Numbered from the stretch's first letter, positions 36,266-45,231 are shown. The stretch: 64,000 nucleotides of DNA from Heyndrickxia coagulans 36D1 (GCF_000169195.2 NC_016023.1:930001-994000), one strand, 5' to 3'. The notes: a model not told the origin generated them from the letters alone. Made by a program: numbers and translations.

Positions 36266-36300
36266 AGTTACTTTTAGTAAGTTCACAATTCATGTATAAT
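36266..36300 (+). promoter_or_regulatory. hxlR promoter with operator-like palindrome
   Basis: AGTTACTTTTAGTAAGTT at 36266-36283 contains the inverted repeat TTACT-TTT-AGTAA and covers the -35 position of a promoter whose -10 TATAAT is at 36295-36300. The same sequence with another 4-base centre occurs at 57980-57997 in front of the YceI gene. Likely operator of the regulator encoded just downstream. Confidence 0.65.
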
Positions 36301-36366
36301 GGTTAAAAAGGGTTTTGTTGATATAGCCCCGGAATGCAGGGTTGATAAGAAAGGTGCGTTACAAAA

Positions 36367-36690
36367 ATGGGAAACCAAAGTTTATGTCCGCGTTTCGAAA
36401 AGGCGTTTCAGCTATTGGGAAAACGCTGGGTTGGCGTGATTATCCGTGTCCTTTCTAATGGGCCGATGCGGTTTAACGAAATGGCGGAGCTTATCCCGCA
36501 TATCAGCCAAAAGGTGCTTTCGGAGCGGCTGAAGGAGCTGGAAGACCAGGGCATCCTTGTACGGGAAGTGTACCCGGAAAGCCCTGTCCGGATCGAATAC
36601 CGGTTGACAGAAAAAGGCGAGGCGATCAAGCCGGTCCTTGATGAAGTGCAAAATTGGGCAGACAAATGGGTTGATCTTGAAAGTGAATAA
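36367..36690 (+). CDS. HxlR family redox-type regulator (YodB-like)
   Basis: 107 residues of a winged helix-turn-helix. The sequence CPRFEKAFQLLGKRWVGVIIRVL, then HISQKVLSERLKELE and YRLTEKGEAI, is that of the YodB/CatR subgroup, in which the N-terminal cysteine (Cys7 here, the only one) senses quinones and diamide. YodB represses azoreductase, nitroreductase and spx genes in B. subtilis. A palindrome resembling an autoregulatory operator lies about 85 bp upstream, and its near-twin precedes the YceI gene at 58020. The gene is monocistronic with a terminator shared with the convergent DUF1648 gene. Confidence 0.9.
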   Translation: MGNQSLCPRFEKAFQLLGKRWVGVIIRVLSNGPMRFNEMAELIPHISQKVLSERLKELEDQGILVREVYPESPVRIEYRLTEKGEAIKPVLDEVQNWADKWVDLESE

Positions 36691-36691
36691 T

Positions 36692-36736
36692 AAAAGGGGT
36701 TGCTTCCATTCTTTGGAGCAGCCCCCTTGTTTTTTA
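36692..36736. terminator. Bidirectional terminator hxlR / DUF1648 gene
   Basis: AAAAGGGGTTGC pairs with GCAGCCCCCTT across a loop containing TCC..GGA; TTGTTTTTT follows on the plus strand and CCTTTTATTATT on the minus strand. It lies between the convergent stops at 36690 and 36734. Confidence 0.8.
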
Positions 36737-37819
36737 AGAAAAGAAAACACCAAGCAAAAGCGGAATCAGAATAATGAGCCCGAGGATAATCCAGCCTGCC
36801 GGGTGCGCAAAGTTAAGGGTCCAGCCGCTCCCGAACCTTTTTTCCACCCATAAGGAAGGATCGTTGCGATTGAAGTAAAAAACGCCGAGTTTCCAATACG
36901 CATCGTCATCATACTGGAAGCGGCCCTGAACGGCACCATTGCCTACGCGGATGCGGCTGCCGCCCTGCCCGGTGATAACCGAGAGCAAAACCGCCCCGGC
37001 CACAATCAACAGGACCGCGCCCATGCCTCCGTACGACAACCAGGCAATCGGGACCGGCACAATAAAGGAAAGCTGAATGGCAAAAAATAGTAAAATCATA
37101 AGCAAGCCTGTAATGATCATAAATGCTGACCATCTGCGCCGGAAACGGACATTTTGCTCGAGGGAGGCTTCCGGTCTTTCGGCATTGAGCTGCTGTTTGC
37201 TTTTTGCAATCATCGTATTCAGCCAAATGAACAGGATAAGCAAGAACAGCTGGACAGTTGGCAGTTCAAACACGGTCCGGTACGATTTTTCCACCCAGTC
37301 TGTCGGTGTACCGTTAAAATCATAATGCATGGCGATCCGGTCCGGAATCCGTCCGTAGCACAACCATGTCATCAGGAAAGTGGCTGCTGTCACGCTTGCA
37401 TGGATCAGAAACCATGCGTTGGAAAAAATGAGTTTCTGGCTCCGGAATTTCGGGTCGACGATGATCGCCTGCTTTTTCCCGGCTGCCCAGTTCCGCGTCT
37501 TCTTGATTGCCTTCATTTTTCGGTGAAAATAAAGATAGATAAGAAAATTACCGGCAATGTCAACAAGGACTGCGAGAGCGAAACCAGTTTGAAGCAACTG
37601 GCTTGTGCTTACAGCTATGAACAGGGCGGCTGCCAGAAGGATGCTGAAGACAATAATGACTGCGGCGTATTGTTTCCTCAGTTTTTTCAGTTCAGGATCC
37701 AGGTAGGCTGCCTCTGGGATGGTGACCCCAAAACTTTCCGTTCTCCTTGTAATGTACGGTGTTATTGCCATCATGACGGCAACCAGACCGAAAAAGATCA
37801 ATACCATTATGGTTTCCAT
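36734..37819 (-). CDS. DUF1648/DUF5808 membrane protein
   Basis: 361 residues with about eight hydrophobic segments. The DUF1648 signature RIAMHYDFNGTPTDWV lies near residue 170, and a DUF5808 block (YWKLGVFYFNRNDPSLWV, then GWTLNFAHPAGW) is near the C-terminus. Proteins of this kind sit next to small GntR regulators in many Bacilli and resemble SdpI/YhgP-like immunity or signalling proteins; no biochemical function is established. The start overlaps the end of the upstream GntR gene by 13 bp, with GGTGGGAG as ribosome site, so the two are one operon. Confidence 0.85.
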   Translation of the reverse strand: METIMVLIFFGLVAVMMAITPYITRRTESFGVTIPEAAYLDPELKKLRKQYAAVIIVFSILLAAALFIAVSTSQLLQTGFALAVLVDIAGNFLIYLYFHRKMKAIKKTRNWAAGKKQAIIVDPKFRSQKLIFSNAWFLIHASVTAATFLMTWLCYGRIPDRIAMHYDFNGTPTDWVEKSYRTVFELPTVQLFLLILFIWLNTMIAKSKQQLNAERPEASLEQNVRFRRRWSAFMIITGLLMILLFFAIQLSFIVPVPIAWLSYGGMGAVLLIVAGAVLLSVITGQGGSRIRVGNGAVQGRFQYDDDAYWKLGVFYFNRNDPSLWVEKRFGSGWTLNFAHPAGWIILGLIILIPLLLGVFFS

Positions 37820-38208
37820 TGTTCTCCCACCTTTTGAATGTCGTTATATAGCTTTTCACATATTTTTAAAAATTGCTTTTCGTCCAGGCCGCGACAGATC
37901 GCTTCACTGATGAGCGGGCGCAGTTTTCCCGTAAGGCTTTCAAGATACGGTTCATCGGCCGGGGGCATCTGTTCAGGCTGGATGACAACCCCTTTTTGCC
38001 GGTGGATCTGGATAAAGCCTTCCTGCTTCAAGATTTGGTAGGCTTTATTGACCGTGTGCATGTTGACACCGAGGTCGGATGCCATCGCCCTTACCGATGG
38101 AAGTGAATCGCCCGGTGCCAGCTCTTTTGACGCAATGCCTTCCATGATGCTGTTATGCAGCTGTTGGTAAATAGGGACATTCGATTCAAGGTCGATTTTC
38201 ATGAGCAT
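37807..38208 (-). CDS. GntR family regulator, YtrA/YhcF subgroup
   Basis: About 133 residues: a winged helix-turn-helix (KIDLESNVPIYQQLHNSIMEGI; LPSVRAMASDLGVNMHTVNKAYQIL; then QKGVVIQ) with only a short C-terminal helical extension, as in the YtrA group. These usually repress their own operon, here with the DUF1648 membrane protein, and respond to wall-active stress in relatives. ATG at 38208 chosen from a GAG-containing site nine bases upstream; several nearby ATGs are alternatives. Confidence 0.9.
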   Translation of the reverse strand: MLMKIDLESNVPIYQQLHNSIMEGIASKELAPGDSLPSVRAMASDLGVNMHTVNKAYQILKQEGFIQIHRQKGVVIQPEQMPPADEPYLESLTGKLRPLISEAICRGLDEKQFLKICEKLYNDIQKVGEQWKP

Positions 38209-38351
38209 GAACATCATCTCTTTTATTTGGGTTATTTGTTATATATATTGTATAACAGTTAGCACAAAAAAGCAATGGGGATTTGATTTATTTTGCAACT
38301 TTGCGAATGAAAATCAGCAATCGCAAACATCTCTATCATGAGAAAAGCTGC

Positions 38352-38383
38352 GCAAAAAAAAGGAACCTCAGGACAGGTTCCCC
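38352..38383 (-). terminator. Terminator of the gln operon
   Basis: GGAACCT (38362-38368) pairs with AGGTTCC (38375-38381); on the minus strand the stem is followed by eight T. It abuts the glnP stop codon. Confidence 0.92.
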
Positions 38384-39090
38384 TAGAGCAAATTTTCTGT
38401 TGTGTTCACAAGCTGTTTGGCAGCGGAACGGTCCGGGTCGAGGCGCTTTTCGAGCCGGCGCGCGAGAATCGAAAGCAAGTAGTTGACAACAAAATACATG
38501 AAAGCTGCCATGAGCAGAATCGGGATGATGTATTTTGATCCGCCTTCCCCGTTGTAAATCCCTTTTGCATTGTGTAACAGTTCCGGCAGTGCAATGATGA
38601 TCGCAAGCGACGTATCTTTTAAAAGCGAGATGAACTGGCTCACAAGCGGCGGGATCATTTTTTTCAAAGCTTGCGGCAGGATGATGTACCACAAGGTTTG
38701 GATATATTTCAAGCCGGATGAACGGGCAGCTTCGATCTGGCCTTTCGGGATGGCGTTCAGGCCGCCGCGCACAATTTCAGCAATCATCGCGGATTCGAAC
38801 ACCGTCAGCGCCGAAATGGCTGCTGCCGTGACGCTCATTTTCATGCCGACTTCAGGCAAGGCAAAATATGTAAAGAAAATAATCAAAATCAGTGGCAAGT
38901 TCCGGGTGATTTCGACAACAAGTGCCACGATTGGCGATAAAATTGGAATTTTGGCGTAACGCAAGATGCCGAGAATACAGCCGATGAGAAAACTCAACAC
39001 GATTGCAACAAAAGCCACTTCCAATGTCACCGCAAAACCCTTCAGCAAATACGCCAGGTTTCCACTTGAATAAGCTCCGGCAAAATCCAT
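38383..39090 (-). CDS. glnP: Amino-acid (glutamine) ABC transporter permease
   Basis: 235 residues with five membrane segments and the HisMQ-type permease core (EITRNLPLILIIFFTYF; then AARSSGLKYIQTLWYIILPQAL, the EAA loop that docks the ATPase). It pairs with the other permease encoded just upstream. The ATG at 39090 is seven bases after GGAGGG; the frame continues upstream but without a ribosome site. Last gene of the glnQHMP operon, which imports glutamine or a similar polar amino acid; the substrate is inferred from gene order. Confidence 0.92.
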   Translation of the reverse strand: MDFAGAYSSGNLAYLLKGFAVTLEVAFVAIVLSFLIGCILGILRYAKIPILSPIVALVVEITRNLPLILIIFFTYFALPEVGMKMSVTAAAISALTVFESAMIAEIVRGGLNAIPKGQIEAARSSGLKYIQTLWYIILPQALKKMIPPLVSQFISLLKDTSLAIIIALPELLHNAKGIYNGEGGSKYIIPILLMAAFMYFVVNYLLSILARRLEKRLDPDRSAAKQLVNTTENLL

Positions 39091-39115
39091 CGCATTTCCC
39101 TCCTTTAAATATGAT

Positions 39116-39769
39116 TCAACTGCTTCTGGCCAGCCGGCGTTCAAGATAGTTGACAAGCAGGCTGAGCGGGATCGTCAGAATGAGATAAAACATGCCGACG
39201 AAAATATACGTATCAAAAGTGATCCATGTTTTTTCATGAATGAGATCGGCGTAGTACATGAGGTCGAGTCCCGCAAAAACACCGAGGATCGAAGAGTTTT
39301 TGACCAGGTTCAGGAATTGGTTGCCGATCGGCGGAATGACGATTTTGATCGCCTGCGGAAGGACGACGTAACGCATCGCCTGGGTATATGTCAGACCAGT
39401 TGACCGTGCGGCTTCAAGCTGACCTTTGTCCACCGATTGAATGCCGGCACGTACGGCTTCCGCAATAAAAGCGGCGGTGTAAATGGAGAGCGCAATGGTG
39501 CCCGCGATAAAGCCGCTTAAATTAATATGAAAATAGCTGAGCCCGTTATAGAAAAAGAAACCGGTCAGGATTAACGGAATATTGCGGATGACTTCAACGT
39601 AGACTGCGCCGATAAAATTCAGCAGTTTCACAGGGGCCAGCCTGAACACGGCAATGAGGTTGCCGAGAATGAAACTGGCGACAAGGCCGATGATGCTGAT
39701 TTTAATCGTATTGACAAAACCTTTCATGTATAAGTCGATATTGTCGGTGAGGATGGAAAAATCAAGCAC
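39116..39769 (-). CDS. glnM: Amino-acid (glutamine) ABC transporter permease
   Basis: 217 residues, five membrane segments. EVIRNIPLILTGFFFY and the EAA loop AARSTGLTYTQAMRYVVLPQAI mark the same family as glnP, with which it forms the heterodimeric channel. It is separated from glnH by a hairpin and from glnP by 25 bp. The substrate is inferred from operon layout. Confidence 0.92.
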   Translation of the reverse strand: MLDFSILTDNIDLYMKGFVNTIKISIIGLVASFILGNLIAVFRLAPVKLLNFIGAVYVEVIRNIPLILTGFFFYNGLSYFHINLSGFIAGTIALSIYTAAFIAEAVRAGIQSVDKGQLEAARSTGLTYTQAMRYVVLPQAIKIVIPPIGNQFLNLVKNSSILGVFAGLDLMYYADLIHEKTWITFDTYIFVGMFYLILTIPLSLLVNYLERRLARSS

Positions 39770-39802
39770 GCTGTTTCACTCCTTTGCGGTTTAATCAGGA
39801 GA

Positions 39803-39830
39803 AAGGGATGGGCGATTTTGCCCACCCCTT
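39803..39830 (-). terminator. Hairpin between glnH and the permease genes
   Basis: AAGGGATGGGC pairs with GCCCACCCCTT (one mismatch), loop GATTTT. The U-run after it on the minus strand is weak (TTTCTCC), so it probably works as an mRNA processing or partial attenuation site that lowers permease levels relative to the binding protein. Confidence 0.6.
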
Positions 39831-39834
39831 ATCC

Positions 39835-40650
39835 TTATTCTTTGATCCATTTGTTTTTGATTTTGTCGTATTCCCCGCTGTCTTTCAGTTCTTTCAAAGC
39901 TTTGTTGACGGCTTTTACGAGTTTCGTATTGCCTTTTTTCATGGCAATGCCGTACGGTTCTTTCGTGAAAGTGCCACCTACAACCTGGTAGTTCGAGTCT
40001 TGGGCGGCCATGCCGTACAGAATCGAGTTGTCGGTTGTCAGTGCATCGCCTTTGCCGGATTTTAAAGCCGTGAATGCTTCTTGATAGTTTTCATACTCTA
40101 ACACGGTTGTATCCGGAGCGGCTTTTCTGACGTTGTCACCAGATGTCGCACCTTTTACCGTCAAGACTTTTGTGCCTTTCGTCAAGTCTTTGACGCTCTT
40201 AATCTTGCTTCCTTTTTTCACAAGGAGCGACTGGCCGGCGTCAAAATAAACATCCGAGAAGTCGACCACTTTTTTACGATCCGGCGAAATCGTCATGGTA
40301 GCGACAACCATGTCAACATCGCCGTTTTGCAGCATTGGAATCCGGGTTTTCGATGTGACTTCTTTCAGTTCGACTTTAACTTTGTCACCGAAAATTTTCT
40401 TGGAAATCGCTTTGGCAATGTCTACATCAAAGCCTTCCACATTTCCGGTTTTAGGGTCTTTGTAGCCAAATAGATATGTATCATATTTGACTCCAACGAC
40501 CAATTTCCCTCTGTCTTCGATTTTTTTGATCGGATCATCGCTTGCAGAACCGGATCCGCCTGTCGATTTTGATTTGCCGCAGCCTGCAACCAGTGCTGCT
40601 GCCAAAATGAAAACCAATCCTGCTGCTAACCATTTTTTGACCTTTCCCAT
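39835..40650 (-). CDS. glnH: Glutamine-type ABC transporter substrate-binding lipoprotein
   Basis: 271 residues. Type II signal with lipobox ending VAGC (about residue 24) and a Ser/Gly-rich linker, so the protein is lipid-anchored outside the membrane. The mature part has the class 3 periplasmic-binding fold: GKLVVGVKYDTYLFGY, GFDVDIAKAI and MVVATMTISPDRKKVVDFSD. It delivers substrate to GlnM/GlnP. It is preceded by a 118-bp-type repeat block that separates it from glnQ. Confidence 0.94.
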   Translation of the reverse strand: MGKVKKWLAAGLVFILAAALVAGCGKSKSTGGSGSASDDPIKKIEDRGKLVVGVKYDTYLFGYKDPKTGNVEGFDVDIAKAISKKIFGDKVKVELKEVTSKTRIPMLQNGDVDMVVATMTISPDRKKVVDFSDVYFDAGQSLLVKKGSKIKSVKDLTKGTKVLTVKGATSGDNVRKAAPDTTVLEYENYQEAFTALKSGKGDALTTDNSILYGMAAQDSNYQVVGGTFTKEPYGIAMKKGNTKLVKAVNKALKELKDSGEYDKIKNKWIKE

Positions 40651-40859
40651 TTGAATCCCCCTTTTTTATTTATGGTCACCGCGAAAGCAAGCGCTTTGCG
40701 GAAGTCCCCAATGATAAATGTTTTATGCTGGTACTGCTTTGAGTAGCACGGTATTCCCGCGGGCCGGCACCTACCATTCCTTGGCTTATGGCCATGATTG
40801 CGCACCATCCCCGGATATGAATGTATATGCAGATGCAAATGGTTTATGACTGCGACTGG

Positions 40860-41195
40860 AACCGGCTTTCCGGGCGATTGACGGCCACCTTACGTGTACC
40901 CGATAGCCGCGGATCGTTTGCTTTCGATTTTTGGCATCCTGCCCCGCGTGGTACAGGTTATTTGGCCACCATTCGTAACCGGCTTTCCGGCGATTGACGG
41001 CTGTCATGTATGGACCTGATAACCGCATATGGTTTGCACCCGATTTTTAGCATCCTGCCCGGGCGTGATGCAGGATGTTTGGCCACCATTCGTAACCAGC
41101 ATACCGGCGATCGACGGCCGACATGCGTGTACCCGGTAGCCGCGATCGTTTGCTTCCATTTTTGGCATCCTGCCCGGATACACATGTTTTGCAAG
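40860..41195. repeat. About 118-bp tandem repeat, 2.8 copies, between glnQ and glnH
   Basis: The motif CGATTGACGG recurs at about 40872, 40992 and 41108 (CGATCGACGG), with matching GGCATCCTGCCC, GTTTGGCCACC and CATTCGTAACC blocks between, so the unit is about 118 bp. Middle copy holds an 8-bp hairpin (CATCCTGC ... GCAGGATG). The whole gap 40651-41216 has no gene. It sits inside a minus-strand operon, so it would be transcribed. Confidence 0.8.
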
Positions 41196-41216
41196 TGTAT
41201 GTACCATGGCCTGTGG

Positions 41217-41945
41217 TTAATGGTTCAGCACACGGTTTAAAAAGGTGCGGGCGCGTTCTTCACGCGGGTTTTTGAAAAAGGCTTCCGGCGTATTGTCCTC
41301 AATGATTCTCCCCTGGTCCATGAAAAGGACGCGGTCCGCCACTTCGCGGGCAAAGCCCATTTCGTGTGTGACGACTACCATCGTCATACCGTCTTTTGCG
41401 AGGGCTTTCATAACGTCGAGCACTTCTCCGATCATCTCGGGATCCAAAGCAGATGTCGGTTCGTCAAACAGCATAATGTCCGGCTCCATTGCCAGCCCCC
41501 TGGCAATTGCGACACGTTGCTGCTGGCCGCCTGATAACTGTGACGGGTAGGCGTTTGCTTTATCGGGAATGCCCACCCTTTCCAAGTAGTGCATCGCCTT
41601 TTTTTCCGCTTCTTCCTTACTTTGGCCCAGCACTTTGATCGGCGCCAGCGTGATATTTTGCAAGACAGTTCTATGCGGATACAAATTGAAGTGCTGGAAG
41701 ACCATGCCGATGTTTTTGCGAAGATCGTTGATATCGGTTTTTTTGTCATTGACTTTCATATTGCGGACGAAGAGCTCGCCGTCCGTGATGTCTTCCAGAC
41801 GGTTGATGCAGCGGAGCATTGTACTCTTCCCTGATCCGGAAGGCCCGATCACAACGACGACTTCCCCTTCTTTTACTTCAAGGTTAATATCTTTTAAAAC
41901 GTGAAAATCACCATAGTATTTGTTGACATGACGGAATGAAATCAC
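41217..41945 (-). CDS. glnQ: Glutamine-type ABC transporter ATP-binding protein
   Basis: 242 residues with Walker [11 protein letters not shown]-loop [11 protein letters not shown], signature LSGGQQQR, Walker [15 protein letters not shown] and the H-loop [10 protein letters not shown]. The GTG at 41945 is chosen because GGGAGGTGATG precedes it; a longer frame adds 29 residues without family support. First gene of the glnQHMP set. A good promoter lies 80 bp upstream. Confidence 0.95.
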   Translation of the reverse strand: MISFRHVNKYYGDFHVLKDINLEVKEGEVVVVIGPSGSGKSTMLRCINRLEDITDGELFVRNMKVNDKKTDINDLRKNIGMVFQHFNLYPHRTVLQNITLAPIKVLGQSKEEAEKKAMHYLERVGIPDKANAYPSQLSGGQQQRVAIARGLAMEPDIMLFDEPTSALDPEMIGEVLDVMKALAKDGMTMVVVTHEMGFAREVADRVLFMDQGRIIEDNTPEAFFKNPREERARTFLNRVLNH

Positions 41946-42022
41946 ATCATCACCTCCCGGCTGCTCATCTTTTTGGTGTGCGCTTCCAGTATTTAGAAAC
42001 CTTCCATTACTCCCTATTTTAG

Positions 42023-42051
42023 AGTATATCAATCTATTCAGATAACATCAA
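42023..42051 (-). promoter_or_regulatory. Promoter of glnQ
   Basis: On the minus strand TTGATG (42051-42046), a 17-bp spacer and TATACT (42028-42023) make a near-consensus SigA promoter about 80 bp before glnQ. Confidence 0.75.
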
Positions 42052-42264
42052 TATTTTTATTGAAGGTACAGTTCTGAAGAGTAAATTCATCAATTTTTAG
42101 ATGTTTTATGATAAAATGACTTATCCACATTTAGAAAATTTTTCCATCTATTTTTTCTGCTTTCAAAGCCAAAAAGAGCCGAATTTGCAAATTTCTTTTT
42201 TAAAATTGTGGATAACTTCAAAAAAACCTTTTTTTACATCACATCCTTTGCTATAATATAACCA

Positions 42265-43575
42265 TTAAGTAAACCTTACTTGTATTGGCTTACTTAAATG
42301 GGTGAAATCCTCGTCTGTTAAAATGCGTGTCCGAAACGATTCCAACAGATTTGAGGATTTTTCTTTTGCCGTTTTTTTGAGTGCTTTTAAGATTGACGAA
42401 CCTTTTTCAAACAGCTGTCTAATAATATCTGTTATTTGAACTAATAAATAATGATTTTTCATGGCTGTGTAGTTTTGGCTATTGGCATGTTCTATATTGT
42501 AACGATTATTTTTTTGTTCGTTAAATCCTTGATTTTCAATCTTCCAGCGGCTTCTTCCTGCAGCGATGAGTCGTTCCACGTTCTTTTTCGTGATTTTAAT
42601 ATCCGTTATAAATACATACTCTTTCGATTTCCCATCCTCTGTTTTCATTGTGGCCTCCATCAGATTGACCGTTCTGTCTTTGTAGGCAATATCATTCACC
42701 CAAACTAATGAATTCTGATCCTTACTTTGTTCCAGCTCTTTTATTGCCCTAAACTCCGTCGAGATACTTTTAATTCTCCCTTCCTTAAATCTGCATATAT
42801 ATTTCCATTTGTGCGCCCTGCACAGATTAAATACCGTTTCACATGCATAGAGACTATCTCCCAAGATACAAATCGGTAGTCTTTTAAATATTTTTTTTAT
42901 TTTCTTTGCCAGCCTGTCGAAGGCTTTTAATTCACAATCTTGCTTAGAAACATTTTCTGATTCATTTTCGATAAATTCGGAGGCAATACTGAAGACCATA
43001 TCCCCCACGACAAGCTTGGCTTCAAGTACATGGTGCATATAAAGTACGTTCGTTTCTCCTGTTTCTTTATTTGTATATGCCCGTCTCAGGCAGTGTTTAC
43101 AATGTTTCTCATGAAAGGTGTGTAATCCAGTTCCATCAATGATGACACCCCAGTACTTTCCTTCAATTCGATAAGACTCGAGAGACCTTTTTTTCAATAA
43201 TTCTTTAATCATATACGTTCTAATTTTTTCTAATTCATTTACATCTAAGCCAGATAAAAAGTCGTTAATTGTATCATAATGTGGAAGTTCTTCAAGAGAA
43301 TCTAAGCCTAACACCTTCCCTACATTTTTAATACATTCTTCTTTATTAAAACTCTCACTCATGTTTCTCATGGATTTTAGGCCGGTCATATTTTTCAACA
43401 TCATCGTAAATAAAAGGACCTCTGGACCATAAGTGATATAGCTTTGATGTCGGTGGTCTGCTACCTTTTTTAGGTTATTCATCAGGTCTTTGAAAAAATG
43501 CTTCTGAATTTTAAGGAACTCGAAAAAATAATTTGCTTCTTTTTCACGATTTCTTTTTTCTTTTCTAGTAACCAA
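42265..43575 (-). CDS. DDE transposase (IS4/ISNCY-like insertion sequence)
   Basis: 436 residues. Catalytic acids appear in VIIDGTGLH (first Asp), CILGDSLYA (second Asp) and RSRWKIENQGFNEQKN (the Y/R-W-x-I-E block with Glu). A CKHCLRRAY zinc-like knuckle follows the first Asp. The protein is intact, so the element may still be active. Flanks are very AT-rich. I could not define terminal inverted repeats or a target duplication; a 22-bp inverted repeat at 43606-43694 lies just upstream and might belong to it. AT-rich codon usage unlike adjacent genes. Confidence 0.88.
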   Translation of the reverse strand: MVTRKEKRNREKEANYFFEFLKIQKHFFKDLMNNLKKVADHRHQSYITYGPEVLLFTMMLKNMTGLKSMRNMSESFNKEECIKNVGKVLGLDSLEELPHYDTINDFLSGLDVNELEKIRTYMIKELLKKRSLESYRIEGKYWGVIIDGTGLHTFHEKHCKHCLRRAYTNKETGETNVLYMHHVLEAKLVVGDMVFSIASEFIENESENVSKQDCELKAFDRLAKKIKKIFKRLPICILGDSLYACETVFNLCRAHKWKYICRFKEGRIKSISTEFRAIKELEQSKDQNSLVWVNDIAYKDRTVNLMEATMKTEDGKSKEYVFITDIKITKKNVERLIAAGRSRWKIENQGFNEQKNNRYNIEHANSQNYTAMKNHYLLVQITDIIRQLFEKGSSILKALKKTAKEKSSNLLESFRTRILTDEDFTHLSKPIQVRFT

Positions 43576-43605
43576 AATAAAAACCCCCTCAAAACAGCCA
43601 AGTTT

Positions 43606-43694
43606 AATTAGGGCTTGCTGAACGAATCAAATTTTAGCTTGTATTCGACTTGTCACTAAGCCATGCCAAAATATTCGTCCAGCAAGCTCTAATT
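43606..43694. repeat. 89-bp element with 22-bp inverted ends; G10 tract beside it
   Basis: Arms at 43606-43627 and 43673-43694 (core GCTTGCTGAACGAAT) match in 20 of 22 positions. This may be a MITE-like remnant or an end of the adjacent insertion sequence. At 43722-43736 the spacer has T5 followed by G10, a homopolymer prone to slippage but with no gene in phase. Nothing else is recognised in 43576-43918. Confidence 0.55.
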
Positions 43695-43918
43695 ATTTAA
43701 ATTATTACATATTTAGCCGCGTTTTTGGGGGGGGGGAATAGTTAAATTATCACGAAAAATTTTTACTCCTCAGAGCTGTTGAAGGTATTTTTCTGTTTTT
43801 TAAGATGGATTTTCCGGGAAAAGTTATTTTTTTTAAATATTAAAAACCCAAGTGGTCTCTAGGACTAAAGTCTGGTGAGAATTTAATGCCAGAAAGCGTT
43901 TAGCAAGGGGGCCATCTG

Positions 43919-43962
43919 TGAAAAAAGCCGTTCCAAAATGCTTACCCACTTCGGAACGGCTG
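43919..43962 (-). terminator. Terminator of the AI-2E-type gene
   Basis: AGCCGTTCC (43926-43934) pairs with GGAACGGCT (43953-43961); the minus strand continues with TTTTTTC. Confidence 0.88.
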
Positions 43963-43969
43963 GTGCACA

Positions 43970-44995
43970 TTATGTTTTTTTCTTTGGCTCCGTACTTCGG
44001 CCGGTAACTTCAAGGACATCAAGGAAGAACATCACAATTGGAATGCCAAGAATGAGCCCCCACACGCCGAAAAAATGCTCACAAAAAATTAAAATGAGAA
44101 AAGTGTAAAAAACAGGCATATTCGTTTTTGAGGACATCAGCTGCGGATTCAGCACATAGGCTTCCACGGCATGCACGATGACAATCAAAATGAGGACATA
44201 CAGCACTTTCATTCCGCCGCCGATGCTGTAAGCGATGATACATAGCGGGATGAGCGAGATGAAAACGCCAGCGACCGGGATAAGGCCGAGAGCAAAAACG
44301 AGAATGGCGAGCCCGAATAACTGCGGAAAGCCGAGAATCCAGAGGCCGATCGTAGTAAGAACGGAATTCACAACTGCGATGATGAACTGGGCCTCGATCA
44401 CTTTCCCGAATGTCCCTACAAATTTGACACCGAAATATTCGATTTCATCGTAAAACGCTGCAAGTTTGCTCTTTTTAAACTGTTTTGTAAAACGGATGAT
44501 CCGCTCTTTTTCAAGCAGGAAAAACAAACTCAGGATAATGGCCATGAAGACCTGGATGCTGACTTTGCTGATGCTTGTAAAATAATCGAACAGGATAGAA
44601 ACGCCTTTTTGTGCGTAGTCGACAATTTTCTTTTCCTGGATGTTTTTCACAATATAATTCAGTACTTCATTGTGCTGAGGTTTTGTGTAAAAATCGGAAA
44701 TCTGCATAACAAGCTGGGTAATTTCATTGACCAAGATCGGAAAATATTTGATCACGCCGAGTGTGAGGCCGCCGAGAATCAAAATATACACGATTAAAAC
44801 AGCCAGTCTGCGTTTGATCGGAAACCATCTTGTCACAATTTTTTGCAGTCTGTTGACAAGATAGGAAAAAATAAAGGTGAGCAGCATCAGGTCCATCATG
44901 CTGCGCAGAAAATACAGGATAAGTGTGATCAGCACAAAGATAAGGACCCTTCTGACCCCCCGTTTTTGAAATAATGAAAACAGCCGGTCTTCCAT
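43970..44995 (-). CDS. AI-2E family transporter (putative permease)
   Basis: 341 residues with seven to eight membrane segments, and the PerM/AI-2E layout: an N-terminal pair of helices (VLIFVLITLILYFLRSMM), a mid-protein soluble stretch, then the family block IGLWILGFPQLFGLAILVFALGLIPVAGVFISLIP. The family contains exporters implicated in autoinducer-2 release and Na+/H+ antiporters, so the substrate is open. Monocistronic, with its own terminator. Confidence 0.88.
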   Translation of the reverse strand: MEDRLFSLFQKRGVRRVLIFVLITLILYFLRSMMDLMLLTFIFSYLVNRLQKIVTRWFPIKRRLAVLIVYILILGGLTLGVIKYFPILVNEITQLVMQISDFYTKPQHNEVLNYIVKNIQEKKIVDYAQKGVSILFDYFTSISKVSIQVFMAIILSLFFLLEKERIIRFTKQFKKSKLAAFYDEIEYFGVKFVGTFGKVIEAQFIIAVVNSVLTTIGLWILGFPQLFGLAILVFALGLIPVAGVFISLIPLCIIAYSIGGGMKVLYVLILIVIVHAVEAYVLNPQLMSSKTNMPVFYTFLILIFCEHFFGVWGLILGIPIVMFFLDVLEVTGRSTEPKKKT

Positions 44996-45212
44996 CGTAT
45001 TGTTATTGCCCCCTCCGGATTCAAAGGAACCATTTTTCTGTTTACCCTTATCTTAACACATTTATAGCCGGTTCAAGTAATTTAGCCGGCGAGGGATGTG
45101 TAAAATTTTTTCCTGCCATAAAAGGAAATAAACCATACAGATGAATCAGCCCATGGGGAGCCCTCCGTTCCCGCTGCTATATAAAAAGAACTTAAGTTTT
45201 TCGCGTCAAAAT

Positions 45213-45231
45213 CAATTACGATCAGGATAGA
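45213..45231 (+). repeat. Copy 1 of a short dispersed repeat
   Basis: ATTACGATCAGGATAGA within this interval is repeated at 51850-51866, with a shared CAAAATC-like lead and TTGCTT..TGGC trail. Both copies lie in gaps next to tandem repeats. It may be the end of a small interspersed element. Confidence 0.5.

Noticed and set aside
40786-41240. Frames through the 118-bp repeat between glnQ and glnH
   Set aside because: Repeat-derived and without ribosome sites; the sequence is better explained as tandem DNA repeats.
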